Shown here: positions 1 through 7,875 of the stretch, in pieces | Layout: each line of letters starts with the position of its first letter | How positions within the stretch are numbered: the first letter of the stretch is position 1 | From: Streptococcus sp. VT 162 | Lineage (GTDB): Bacteria > Bacillota > Bacilli > Lactobacillales > Streptococcaceae | NCBI GenBank assembly: GCA_000688775.2 | Contig: CP007628.2 | Coordinates: 1,364,001 to 1,428,000 of the forward strand | Direction of reading: 5' to 3' | Length of the DNA stretch: 64,000 nucleotides | Program-made: the position numbers and the translations under genes | The notes under the pieces: model-generated | Databases searched by the model: none | The model's input: only the letters and a program-made list of their open reading frames with translations | Told to the model about the DNA's origin: nothing

Positions 1-1
1 G

Positions 2-199
2 ATCAAAACGACTTCCTTAGTTGTCTTGATTGGGGTTGTGGAAGTTACCAAGGTTGGACAACAAATCATTGACAGCAATCGCTTGACAATCCCAACCGCT
101 TCCTTTTGGATTTATGGAACCATTCTGGTCCTGTATTTCGCAGTCTGTTTTCCTATTTCCAAACTATCCACTCACTTAGAAAAACATTGGAGGAACTAA
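2..199 (+). CDS. polar amino-acid ABC transporter permease, C-terminal fragment
   Basis: The window opens inside a gene read in frame 2; the last 65 residues are visible and end at a TAA directly before the next gene's ATG. The fragment carries a hydrophobic segment (around FWIYGTILVLYFAVCFPISKL) and a short basic cytoplasmic tail ending KHWRN. This is typical of the end of a HisM/GlnP-type permease. With the following ATPase and binding lipoprotein it forms one amino-acid importer. The family call rests mainly on this context because the diagnostic EAA loop is outside the window. Confidence 0.8.
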   Translation: MKTTSLVVLIGVVEVTKVGQQIIDSNRLTIPTASFWIYGTILVLYFAVCFPISKLSTHLEKHWRN

Positions 200-958
200 A
201 TGTCTGAAACTATTTTAGAAATCAAGGACCTAAAAAAATCCTTTGGAGACAATCCCATCCTCCAAGGCCTTTCTCTGGATATCAAAAAGGGGGAAGTCGT
301 TGTCATTCTAGGACCATCTGGTTGCGGAAAAAGCACTCTCCTTCGTTGCCTCAATGGCTTAGAAACCATACAAGGTGGAGATATTCTTCTGGATGGCCAG
401 TCTATTGTTGGCAATCAGAAAAACTTTCACCTGGTTCGTCAAAAGATTGGCATGGTCTTTCAAAGTTATGAACTCTTTCCTCACCTAGATGTCCTTCAAA
501 ACCTTATCCTAGGCCCTATCAAAGCTCAGGGACGAGATAAGAAAGAAGTAACGGAGGAAGCTTTACAACTACTGGAACGTGTGGGTTTGCTCGATAAAAA
601 AGACAGTTTTGCTCGTCAATTATCTGGTGGACAGAAACAACGTGTGGCGATTGTCCGTGCCCTTCTCATGCATCCAGAAATTATCCTCTTTGACGAAGTG
701 ACGGCTTCACTGGATCCCGAAATGGTGCGTGAGGTTCTGGAACTCATCAATGACTTGGCTCAAGAAGGGCGCACCATGATTCTGGTAACCCACGAAATGC
801 AGTTTGCCCAAGCTATTGCAGACCGCATTATCTTTCTCGACCAAGGGAAAATCGCTGAAGAAGGAACGGCTCAGGAATTCTTCACCAATCCACAAACCAA
901 ACGAGCACAGGAATTTTTAAACGTATTTGACTTTAGCCAGTTTGGCTCATATCTATAA
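200..958 (+). CDS. polar amino-acid ABC transporter ATP-binding protein
   Basis: 252-residue ABC ATPase that powers uptake of a polar amino acid at the inner face of the membrane. Walker A is GPSGCGKS at residues 38-45. The Q-loop is FQSYELFPH, the signature LSGGQKQR, Walker B ILFDEVTASLD and the H-loop VTHEM. The length and sequence fit the GlnQ/HisP group. The usual DEPTSALD is DEVTASLD here, which leaves the catalytic Glu intact. The ATG follows the permease stop without a gap, so translation is probably coupled, and the binding-protein gene starts 12 nt downstream. The substrate (Gln, Glu, Arg, Cys or other) cannot be read from sequence. Confidence 0.93.
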   Translation: MSETILEIKDLKKSFGDNPILQGLSLDIKKGEVVVILGPSGCGKSTLLRCLNGLETIQGGDILLDGQSIVGNQKNFHLVRQKIGMVFQSYELFPHLDVLQNLILGPIKAQGRDKKEVTEEALQLLERVGLLDKKDSFARQLSGGQKQRVAIVRALLMHPEIILFDEVTASLDPEMVREVLELINDLAQEGRTMILVTHEMQFAQAIADRIIFLDQGKIAEEGTAQEFFTNPQTKRAQEFLNVFDFSQFGSYL

Positions 959-969
959 AGGAGATTTTT

Positions 970-1836
970 ATGAAACTACTCAAACCAATTCTAACTGTTT
1001 TTGCTCTAGCATTTGCTCTTATATTTGTCACAGCTTGTAGCTCAGGTGGAAGCTCTGATGCTTCATCAGGAAAAACAACCGCCAAGGCCCGCACTATCGA
1101 CGAAATCAAAAAAAGCGGTGAGTTACGAATCGCCGTATTTGGAGACAAAAAACCGTTTGGTTATGTTGACAACGACGGTTCTTACCAAGGATACGATATT
1201 GAACTCGGGAACCAACTGGCACAAGACCTTGGTGTAAAGGTTAAATACGTCTCTGTTGATGCTGCCAACCGTGCGGAATACTTGATTTCAAACAAGGTGG
1301 ATATCACCCTTGCCAACTTCACAGTTACTGACGAACGTAAGAAACAAGTTGACTTTGCCCTTCCTTACATGAAAGTTTCCCTCGGTGTTGTGTCACCAAA
1401 AGATAAAGTCATCAAAGACGTCAAAGAATTAGAAGGCAAAACCTTGATTGTTACGAAAGGAACGACTGCTGAAACTTATTTTGAGAAAAATCACCCAGAA
1501 GTAAAACTCCAAAAATACGACCAATATAGCGACGCCTACCAAGCCCTTCTTGACGGACGTGGTGATGCCTTCTCTACTGACAATACGGAAGTCCTAGCGT
1601 GGGCTCTCGAAAATAAAGGATTTGAAGTAGGAATTACTTCCCTCGGTGACCCAGATACCATCGCACCAGCAGTTCAAAAGGGGAATCAAGAACTTCTTGA
1701 CTACATCAACCAAGAAATTGAAAAACTTGGTAAAGAAAACTTCTTCCACAAGGCTTATGAAAAAACACTTCACCCAACCTACGGTGATGCTGCTAATGCA
1801 GATGATCTAGTTGTTGAAGGTGGAAAAGTCGACTAA
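970..1836 (+). CDS. amino-acid ABC transporter substrate-binding lipoprotein
   Basis: 288-residue SBP_bac_3-type receptor that captures the amino acid outside the cell for the permease/ATPase encoded just upstream. The N-terminus is a lipoprotein signal peptide with lipobox VTAC and the lipidated Cys at residue 23, followed by a Ser/Gly-rich tether. The mature part has the family opening LRIAVFGDKKPFGYVD and GYDIELGNQLAQDLG, and a later TVTDERKKQVDF motif. The ATG at 970 has a GGAG ribosome site 7 nt before it. It is the last gene of the operon; a hairpin follows at 1848-1879. Confidence 0.93.
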   Translation: MKLLKPILTVFALAFALIFVTACSSGGSSDASSGKTTAKARTIDEIKKSGELRIAVFGDKKPFGYVDNDGSYQGYDIELGNQLAQDLGVKVKYVSVDAANRAEYLISNKVDITLANFTVTDERKKQVDFALPYMKVSLGVVSPKDKVIKDVKELEGKTLIVTKGTTAETYFEKNHPEVKLQKYDQYSDAYQALLDGRGDAFSTDNTEVLAWALENKGFEVGITSLGDPDTIAPAVQKGNQELLDYINQEIEKLGKENFFHKAYEKTLHPTYGDAANADDLVVEGGKVD

Positions 1837-1847
1837 TACTTTCCAAA

Positions 1848-1879
1848 AATCATGACCACCCGTCTAACGGGTGGTTTGT
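1848..1879 (+). terminator. hairpin terminator, copy 1 of a dispersed hairpin repeat
   Basis: ACCACCCGTCTAACGGGTGG forms a 7-8 bp GC-rich stem 12 nt after the binding-protein stop codon. The same roughly 30-bp sequence, including the AAAAATCAT left flank, recurs at 55343-55374, so this is a repeat used as a terminator and not a gene-specific one. Confidence 0.7.
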
Positions 1880-1887
1880 CCCAGGGC

Positions 1888-1925
1888 CTAGTTTCCTAGT
1901 TTGCTCTTTGATTTTCATTGAGTAT
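1888..1925 (+). repeat. BOX element remnant (boxC end only)
   Basis: The sequence ends TTTGCTCTTTGATTTTCATT followed by GAGTAT, identical to the 3' end of the full BOX at 36630-36744. No boxA partner is present on the left, so it is truncated. Its last base runs into the pyrE stop codon (TAA read on the minus strand). Confidence 0.8.
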
Positions 1926-2557
1926 TAGGCATTTTGCCAATTTTCTTGGTCTTCTTTAAAGCGTTTTAGGAGGTCGAGTCCTTCTGGCGTGATGTAACCT
2001 TCTTCTTGGGCTAGGTGGATTAGTTCACTGTAGTTAGAAAGCGTCACCAATTTCACACCAGCATCTGCAAAGTTCTTATCTGCTTTCGGCAATTGATAGC
2101 TGAAAATCGCTACGACACCAAGGACATCGGCTCCTTCCCGTTTAGCAGCTGCTACGGCTTCAAGAACAGACCCACCCGTTGAAATGAGGTCTTCAACCAC
2201 TACCATCTTTTGCCCCTGAGCTACGCGGCCTTCGATTTGGTTACCAGCTCCGTGGTCTTTTGGTTTGCTGCGGATGTAGGCAAAAGGCAAGTTCATCTTG
2301 TCAGCGATGATAGCTCCGTGTGGAATTCCTGCTGTCGCAGTTCCTGCAATCACTTCTACTTCTGGAAATTCTGCTTTAATAGCTTCCACAAAACCATTTT
2401 CAATCAAGGTACGAGTTTCTGGATAGGCAAGCGTCACACGGTTGTCCGTATAAATCGGCGATTTGATGCCAGATGCCCAAGTAAAAGGCTCCTCTGGTTT
2501 GAGGTAAACGGCTTGGATTTTCAAGAGGTGGCTAGCGATATCTTTAGCAAGTGTCAT
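1925..2557 (-). CDS. pyrE: orotate phosphoribosyltransferase
   Basis: 210-residue enzyme making orotidine 5'-phosphate from orotate and PRPP, the fifth step of de novo pyrimidine synthesis. The PRPP-binding loop is visible as [13 protein letters not shown] near residues 117-129, and the N-terminal substrate region contains [16 protein letters not shown]. The length is normal for the Gram-positive family. The gene lies 39 nt downstream of pyrF on the same strand, so both belong to one transcript controlled by the attenuator upstream of pyrF. The stop codon touches a BOX remnant. Confidence 0.96.
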   Translation of the reverse strand: MTLAKDIASHLLKIQAVYLKPEEPFTWASGIKSPIYTDNRVTLAYPETRTLIENGFVEAIKAEFPEVEVIAGTATAGIPHGAIIADKMNLPFAYIRSKPKDHGAGNQIEGRVAQGQKMVVVEDLISTGGSVLEAVAAAKREGADVLGVVAIFSYQLPKADKNFADAGVKLVTLSNYSELIHLAQEEGYITPEGLDLLKRFKEDQENWQNA

Positions 2558-2596
2558 AGTATTCTCCTTTTGTTTTTATAATCTATTTCTTTCATT

Positions 2597-3298
2597 TCAG
2601 TCTTGGTTCCGGTTCCATTCATCCTTGATGGCATGATAAGCTGCAACAGGATCCTCAGCTTGGGTAATGGGACGTCCCACTACGATATAGTCACTACCGA
2701 TTTGATAAGCATCCGCTGGCGTCATGACGCGTTTTTGGTCTCCAACCGCAGCTCCCACCGGACGAATTCCCGGTGTCAGACAGATGAAATCTGGATTGGT
2801 GGCCTGCTTGATGAGTTGCACTTCCTGAGCCGAGCAAACGACACCATTCAAGCCCGCTTCAGCTGTCTTCTTGGCATAGTGAATCACAGACTCTTGCAGG
2901 CTGGTTTGGATATTTTGAAAGTCTCTCATTTGTTCTTCAGAAGTTGAAGTCAATTGAGTGACAGCAATCAATTTTGCTTCTTTTCCAAGACCTTCACGCG
3001 CAGCCTTCATCATCTCCACACCACCTGCAGCATGAACATTGGTCATGTCCACACCAAGCTGAGACAAGACCTTCATGGCAGATTTGACTGTATTGGGAAT
3101 GTCATGTAGCTTGAGGTCCAGAAAGATACTATGCCCCAGTGATTTCAAATAACGGACAACTTCCGGACCTTCCGCATAATAAAGCTCCATCCCTACTTTT
3201 AGATAAAGACTTTCTTCTGCTGGGAAAAGAGATAAAAATTTCTTGACCGCCTCAAAACTAGGAAAATCAAGAGCAATAACTGGACGATGTTCACGCAT
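2597..3298 (-). CDS. pyrF: orotidine 5'-phosphate decarboxylase
   Basis: 233-residue TIM-barrel decarboxylase that turns OMP into UMP, the last de novo pyrimidine step. The catalytic Asp-Lys-Asp block is visible as [12 protein letters not shown], and the phosphate-binding end as GIRPVG and YIVVGRPI. It is first in a pyrF-pyrE pair. About 125 nt of leader between promoter and start codon hold a PyrR-like binding site and an intrinsic terminator, so uridine nucleotides probably control expression by attenuation. Confidence 0.96.
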   Translation of the reverse strand: MREHRPVIALDFPSFEAVKKFLSLFPAEESLYLKVGMELYYAEGPEVVRYLKSLGHSIFLDLKLHDIPNTVKSAMKVLSQLGVDMTNVHAAGGVEMMKAAREGLGKEAKLIAVTQLTSTSEEQMRDFQNIQTSLQESVIHYAKKTAEAGLNGVVCSAQEVQLIKQATNPDFICLTPGIRPVGAAVGDQKRVMTPADAYQIGSDYIVVGRPITQAEDPVAAYHAIKDEWNRNQD

Positions 3299-3351
3299 AC
3301 TTTTCTCCTTTTACCTTTACGAACAAGAGAGTATGGTCAAAAATAAACCAC

Positions 3352-3382
3352 GAAAAAAGGAACCTGCCAACAGCAAGGTTCC
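3352..3382 (-). terminator. attenuator terminator of pyrFE leader
   Basis: On the minus strand GGAACC and GGTTCC pair around the loop TTGCTGTTGGCA and are followed by TTTTTTC. The hairpin lies within the untranslated leader 54 nt before pyrF, downstream of the PyrR-type element, which is the arrangement of a transcription attenuator. Confidence 0.85.
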
Positions 3383-3425
3383 ACGAAAAATGGGTAGACT
3401 CCACCCTTTCACCGTCTAACCTTAG

Positions 3426-3441
3426 CTGCCTCTCTGGACTG
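3426..3441 (-). promoter_or_regulatory. PyrR-type RNA binding element
   Basis: The minus strand reads CAGTCCAGAGAGGCAG, which contains the UCCAGAGAGGC core known from the Bacillus subtilis pyr binding loops. It sits upstream of the terminator at 3352-3382. UMP/UTP-bound PyrR would stabilise it and favour termination. PyrR itself is not encoded in the window. Confidence 0.85.
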
Positions 3442-3459
3442 CTTTAAAGGTTTTTTTCT

Positions 3460-3488
3460 ATTCTATTATTTATAGTAGGACTTGTCAA
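3460..3488 (-). promoter_or_regulatory. pyrFE promoter
   Basis: On the minus strand TTGACA (3483-3488) and TAGAAT (3460-3465) are separated by 17 bp, close to the sigma-A consensus. Initiation just downstream would transcribe the whole attenuator leader. Confidence 0.8.
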
Positions 3489-3543
3489 GCAAAAACTCGA
3501 AACTGGATTTCTATACCATTCAAAACCAAGAGGAAAAGTTAGT

Positions 3544-4707
3544 CTAACGACTCTGTGATTGCTGGCTCGTTTGGCTTTGATTTCCCTGTTCTTCTTGTTT
3601 TTTCTTTTCTTCTTCCTGTTTTTTCTTCTCAGCTTCCTTGGCCTCTTGTTTGGCTTTTTCCTCAGCCTCTTCTATCAGTTTATCCGCTATAGTATAGCTG
3701 TATACTCCAGCTTCCATATCGACTACACTTGGTTCTGACAATTGTGGCTTGATTTTGCTGTAATAAGGCAATTTCTTGCTCAATTCTGATAGGGGAACCA
3801 AAATCTCATCTGTATCCAGCATGGTAATTTTTAAAAGATCTGCTGTTGCCTTGCTCGGCGCTAATTCGATTTTCTGGATTTGACTCTTGATATCCTCACT
3901 GATGGTAGACAATCCTGTTATCAGCTCTTTCACCTGCTGCTCATCGTTAAAGGTAACTGTCAGATAAGTCTCAGGTAAGTTTAAGCGATCAACAGGAGTT
4001 GACTCTACTGTACCACTAGACAGAATAGGATAATGTTCTTCACCAGACACATAATAACCAACAATATCGAATTCCTTGACCTCAATCGTAAAGTTAGTCG
4101 GAAATTGATAGTTAATCTTCGCTGATTCTATCCAATGATTGGACTTGATTCGCTCAGCGTATGTTTCCTTATCCAACAATAGAGCTAAAGTATAGTCGCT
4201 ATCTTGAATCCCAGAAGCCTGTTTGATGTCATCCGCCTGGGTGTTACTATTTCCCTTAACCTCGATATTTTTGATGGTCGAAAGTGGAGTCAACAAATAG
4301 ACTGAAAGAAGGAGGATCAGGAAACTGGGTACCAAGATACTCACAGCTCGCCAAATATGAACAGGCGCAATTTTAGGTTTGGCTGGTTTCTCTGGTTTTT
4401 TGGGTTTTTCTTTTTTCTTCTTTTCTTTTTCTTCTTTGACTTTAGGGGCATCCTTTTGAGATTTTTCTTCTTTTTCGGATGGTTCCTTGCTTATACTTGA
4501 GACTTCCTCGTCTGACTCACTCGATGATTTCTTGGATTCCTCCAGTAGTTTCGAGTTGGCTTCCTTTCGAGCTTGTTTTTTCTTTTCCTTCTCTTCAGCT
4601 AGGGCAGCTTCTTCCTCAGCCTTCTTCTTCAGGTATTCCTGGTTTCGTTTCTGCCATTCAGACAATTCTTGCTTCTGGTTTGATTCTTTTTTCTTATCCT
4701 TTGACAT
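3544..4707 (-). CDS. divIB: cell division protein DivIB/FtsQ
   Basis: 387-residue bitopic division protein of the divisome (with DivIC and FtsL). The first ~115 residues are a highly charged Lys/Glu-rich cytoplasmic tail, followed by one membrane segment (SILVPSFLILLLSVYLLTPL). Next comes a POTRA domain beginning IKNIEVKGN and the beta domain. The C-terminus is a second low-complexity Lys/Glu/Gln tail. This long tailed form is typical of streptococci. It is third in murD-murG-divIB, 9 nt after murG, tying septal assembly to precursor synthesis. Confidence 0.94.
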   Translation of the reverse strand: MSKDKKKESNQKQELSEWQKRNQEYLKKKAEEEAALAEEKEKKKQARKEANSKLLEESKKSSSESDEEVSSISKEPSEKEEKSQKDAPKVKEEKEKKKKEKPKKPEKPAKPKIAPVHIWRAVSILVPSFLILLLSVYLLTPLSTIKNIEVKGNSNTQADDIKQASGIQDSDYTLALLLDKETYAERIKSNHWIESAKINYQFPTNFTIEVKEFDIVGYYVSGEEHYPILSSGTVESTPVDRLNLPETYLTVTFNDEQQVKELITGLSTISEDIKSQIQKIELAPSKATADLLKITMLDTDEILVPLSELSKKLPYYSKIKPQLSEPSVVDMEAGVYSYTIADKLIEEAEEKAKQEAKEAEKKKQEEEKKKQEEQGNQSQTSQQSQSR

Positions 4708-4716
4708 TGATATTCC

Positions 4717-5775
4717 TTATGCTAGGTCTTTTCTTAGTAGATCGTAAAAATCTGCAAGAGATTTCAATTCAGTCGAAGCTTTCATGCTAGCTTGGTACTG
4801 ATCCTTGTGACTAAGCAAGTGACTGAGTTTTTCCTCCAAACTTTCCAAGGTCAAGTCACTTTCTTGAAGTTCTTCTGCATAGCCTTTCTTAACAAAGTAA
4901 GCCGCATTTTCAATCTGGTCTCCTCGACTTGCTTCACGACCCAATGGTACAATGAGATGGAGTTTCGCCATGGCCAAGAGCTCGAAAATCGTATTGGCAC
5001 CACCACGCGTTACCACCACATCTGCCATCTCCATCAAGGGTTGATAGAGATCTGTCACATAATCAACACGAAAGAGACTTTGACTCAACTCATTGAGGTT
5101 TGAATCTCCAGTGAGATTGATAATATTGTAGCGCTCTGTCAGCTCTTGCTTATGATCTGTCACTAATTGATTAAATACACGAGCTCCTGCAGATCCACCG
5201 ACAAATAATACGGTTGGCAATTTAGGATTAAAGTGAGTTTGGATATCCACCAACTCGTCTGGTTCTGGTGTCTCTTGGCCTGTTACCTTGGTCACTGCCC
5301 CCACATGCTCGACTTTAGACAAACTTGAAGCCTGCTCAAAGGTTGAATACATCTTGGTCGCAAATTTATAGGCGATTCTATTGGCCAAGCCCATAGAAAG
5401 GTCCGATTCATGAATAAAGACAGGCACTCCTGACACTCGCGCTGCGATAACCGGCGGTACAGAGACAAATCCTCCCTTAGAAAAAAGAGCCTGTGGACGC
5501 AGTCGTAACATGATAAAGAGGGATTGGACAATTCCCCAACCAACTTTAAACACGTCCAGCATATTTTGCCAAGAGAAATAGCGACGCAACTTCCCAGTCG
5601 CAATGGAATGGAAGGTCACATCCAAGCCTGACTTGAGGATTTCTTGGTGTTCGATTCCGTGTTTATCACCAATATAGTGAACTTCCCAGCCGTCTTCGAT
5701 GAACTTGGGCATTAACAAAAGGTTGAGGGTGACATGTCCAACCGTCCCCCCACCTGTAAAGACAATTTTTTTCAT
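4717..5775 (-). CDS. murG: UDP-GlcNAc:lipid I N-acetylglucosaminyltransferase
   Basis: 352-residue GT28 glycosyltransferase that converts lipid I to lipid II on the inner membrane face. The N-terminal glycine-rich loop is FTGGGTVGH (usual form GGTxGH). Further family blocks are [24 protein letters not shown] and [16 protein letters not shown] for UDP-GlcNAc binding. It starts 1 nt after the murD stop, so translation is coupled, and divIB follows. Confidence 0.96.
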   Translation of the reverse strand: MKKIVFTGGGTVGHVTLNLLLMPKFIEDGWEVHYIGDKHGIEHQEILKSGLDVTFHSIATGKLRRYFSWQNMLDVFKVGWGIVQSLFIMLRLRPQALFSKGGFVSVPPVIAARVSGVPVFIHESDLSMGLANRIAYKFATKMYSTFEQASSLSKVEHVGAVTKVTGQETPEPDELVDIQTHFNPKLPTVLFVGGSAGARVFNQLVTDHKQELTERYNIINLTGDSNLNELSQSLFRVDYVTDLYQPLMEMADVVVTRGGANTIFELLAMAKLHLIVPLGREASRGDQIENAAYFVKKGYAEELQESDLTLESLEEKLSHLLSHKDQYQASMKASTELKSLADFYDLLRKDLA

Positions 5776-5776
5776 A

Positions 5777-7129
5777 TTATTCCTTTAAATCCGCTACTGT
5801 GTCGATGAAAAGATCTCCACGTACTTCAAAGTTAGCATACATATCCCAGCTAGCATTGGCAGGACTGAGGAGAACCACATCTCCTTGAGTCGCAAGCTCA
5901 TAAGCCTTGCGGGTCGCATCAGCAATATCTGTCGCATCTACATAAGTCACACCAGCCTTCTCTGCTGCCCGTTTGACACGTTCTGCAGATTGACCGAGGA
6001 TAACCATCTTCTTGAGCCCAGTAATATCTGGCACCAATTCGTCAAACTCATTGCCGCGGTCCAAACCACCTGCGATTAAGATAACCTTACTATTGTCAAA
6101 TCCTGACAAGGCTTTTTGAGTAGCCAAGATATTGGTTGACTTGCTATCGTTATAGAATTTGACCCCCTTGATTTCATCCACAAACTGAAGACGGTGCTTG
6201 ACACCTCCAAAGGCTGAAAGAGTTTCCCTGATGGTTTGGTTGTCTACACCACGAAGCTTGGCTACAGCAATGGTCGCAAGGGCATTTTCTACATTGTGGC
6301 TACCTGGAACACCGATTTCATTAGCTGCCATGACCACTTCCCCACGGAAGTAGAGTTGACCATCTTCCAGATAAGCTCCATCAACCTTTTCCAATGTTGA
6401 AAATGGAACAACAGTGGCTTGTGTTTTGGTAGCCAATTCTTTTGCCAAGTCTTGGTTAAAGTTCAATACAAGGAAATCAGCTTCTGTCATCTTGTTCTGG
6501 ATATTCCACTTAGCTGCCACATACTCTTCAAAAGAACCATGATAGTCGATATGAGTCGGCATAAGGTTGGTAATAACCGCAATCTCAGGATGGAATTCTT
6601 GAACACCCATCAGTTGGAAAGAAGAAAGTTCCATGACAAGTGTGTCCTTGGCTGTCGCAGTTTGAGCCACTTGACTAGCAGGATAGCCGATATTTCCTGA
6701 CAAAAGACCATGTTGGCCGGCAGCAGTTAAAACTTCCCCAATCATCGTCGTTGTGGTTGTTTTCCCATTTGAACCTGTGATACCGATAATTGGCGCTTCC
6801 GAAATCAAATAAGCCAATTCCACCTCAGTCAAGACTGGAATCCCCTTTGCCAATGCCTTTTCAATCATGGGATTGCTATACGGGATACCTGGATTTTTCA
6901 CCATCAGAGCGAAATCTTCATCCAAGAGTTCCAAAGGATGCCCACCAGTGACAACCTTGATTCCCTCTTCCAGCAAGCTTTGAGCAGCAGGATTTTCCTC
7001 AAAAGGCTTGCCGTCATTTACTGTCACAATGGCACCCAGCTTGTCCAACAAACGGGCCGCAGACTCACCAGACTTAGCCAATCCTAAAACAAGGACTTTC
7101 TTATTTTTAAATTTATCGATTACTTTCAT
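5777..7129 (-). CDS. murD: UDP-N-acetylmuramoyl-L-alanine--D-glutamate ligase
   Basis: 450-residue Mur ligase that adds D-Glu to UDP-MurNAc-L-Ala in the cytoplasm. The N-terminal Rossmann part starts [16 protein letters not shown]; the ATP loop is [12 protein letters not shown]. The central [11 protein letters not shown] and the C-terminal FYNDSKSTN motifs are typical of MurD. It is first in murD-murG-divIB. The minus strand has an extended -10 (TGG TAAAAT, at 7157-7162) about 30 nt upstream and an AGGAG ribosome site. Confidence 0.97.
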   Translation of the reverse strand: MKVIDKFKNKKVLVLGLAKSGESAARLLDKLGAIVTVNDGKPFEENPAAQSLLEEGIKVVTGGHPLELLDEDFALMVKNPGIPYSNPMIEKALAKGIPVLTEVELAYLISEAPIIGITGSNGKTTTTTMIGEVLTAAGQHGLLSGNIGYPASQVAQTATAKDTLVMELSSFQLMGVQEFHPEIAVITNLMPTHIDYHGSFEEYVAAKWNIQNKMTEADFLVLNFNQDLAKELATKTQATVVPFSTLEKVDGAYLEDGQLYFRGEVVMAANEIGVPGSHNVENALATIAVAKLRGVDNQTIRETLSAFGGVKHRLQFVDEIKGVKFYNDSKSTNILATQKALSGFDNSKVILIAGGLDRGNEFDELVPDITGLKKMVILGQSAERVKRAAEKAGVTYVDATDIADATRKAYELATQGDVVLLSPANASWDMYANFEVRGDLFIDTVADLKE

Positions 7130-7156
7130 GTCTCAAACTCCATTTCTACTCCTACT

Positions 7157-7162
7157 ATTTTA
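7157..7162 (-). promoter_or_regulatory. murD extended -10 box
   Basis: The minus strand reads TGG followed by TAAAAT, 27 nt before the murD ATG. No convincing -35 was seen. Confidence 0.55.
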
Positions 7163-7178
7163 CCATTTTTATGGAAAT

Positions 7179-7206
7179 AAAAAAGCCACAAAGTGTATTT
7201 GTGACT
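7179..7206 (-). terminator. terminator after ABC ATPase gene
   Basis: On the minus strand AGTCACAAA and TTTGTGGCT pair (one G:T) and are followed by a T run. It lies 27 nt after the ATPase stop and shields murD. Confidence 0.8.
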
Positions 7207-7232
7207 CTTTCTTCTAACTTAATATTCTTTTA

Positions 7233-7874
7233 TCATCTATGTGATAAATCGGTAACTCGAATAACTTGGTCCACTTGTTCCCAAATCAGAGGATTGTGGG
7301 TCGCAATAATAATAGTTCGTTTCGGATTTTTTAAAGATTCTAGGATAGAAAGTAATTCCTCAGAGTTTTTGGGGTCTAGTGAAGCGGTTGGTTCATCTGC
7401 GAGAATCAAAGGTGGATCCTTTAAAATTATCTTCGCTAGTGCAACACGTTGTGCTTCTCCTCCTGATAATTCAAAGATAGGTTGCTTTAAATCTAAATAA
7501 GAGAGGTTAACACGGTTTAGAGCTTGTTTCATCAAAGAGATTTTCTCTTTTTCTTTCAACTTATTACCAACTAAACCCAGATTGAGATTCTCTTTGACGG
7601 TTTGACTTTCAATTAAGCCAAAATCTTGAAATAAGTATCCTAAGTAATCTCTAAAGAAAACAGAAGGCTTGATGTCCTTAAGAGAAGTGCCATCATAGAT
7701 AATTTCTCCATTGTCATACGGCTCTAATCGTCCAATCATATTCAAGAGGGTTGTCTTACCACAGCCACTTGTACCGATTAAGGCATAAATTTTCCCACCT
7801 TCAAATTGAAGATTAGTATCTGAAAATAGCTGACGGCTTCCAAATTTTTTAGATATATTCTTTAGTTCAATCAT
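7233..7874 (-). CDS. ABC transporter ATP-binding protein (bacteriocin-immunity-associated type)
   Basis: 213-residue MacB/LolD-like ATPase. Walker A is GTSGCGKT at about residues 33-40, the signature LSGGEAQR, Walker B LILADEPTASLD and the H-loop ATHN. It begins 1 nt after the stop of the DUF1430 membrane protein gene, so the two are co-transcribed and presumably form one complex. In other Gram-positives such a pair follows a lactococcin-972-type bacteriocin gene and is annotated as immunity or export. No bacteriocin gene is present here, so its substrate is unknown. Confidence 0.85.
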   Translation of the reverse strand: MIELKNISKKFGSRQLFSDTNLQFEGGKIYALIGTSGCGKTTLLNMIGRLEPYDNGEIIYDGTSLKDIKPSVFFRDYLGYLFQDFGLIESQTVKENLNLGLVGNKLKEKEKISLMKQALNRVNLSYLDLKQPIFELSGGEAQRVALAKIILKDPPLILADEPTASLDPKNSEELLSILESLKNPKRTIIIATHNPLIWEQVDQVIRVTDLSHR

Positions 7875-7875
7875 C

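Noticed and set aside
2210..2581. 123-residue frame opposite pyrE
   Set aside because: It lies fully antisense to a certain gene, is rich in Cys/Phe/Trp and lacks a ribosome site; a mirror of pyrE codon use.
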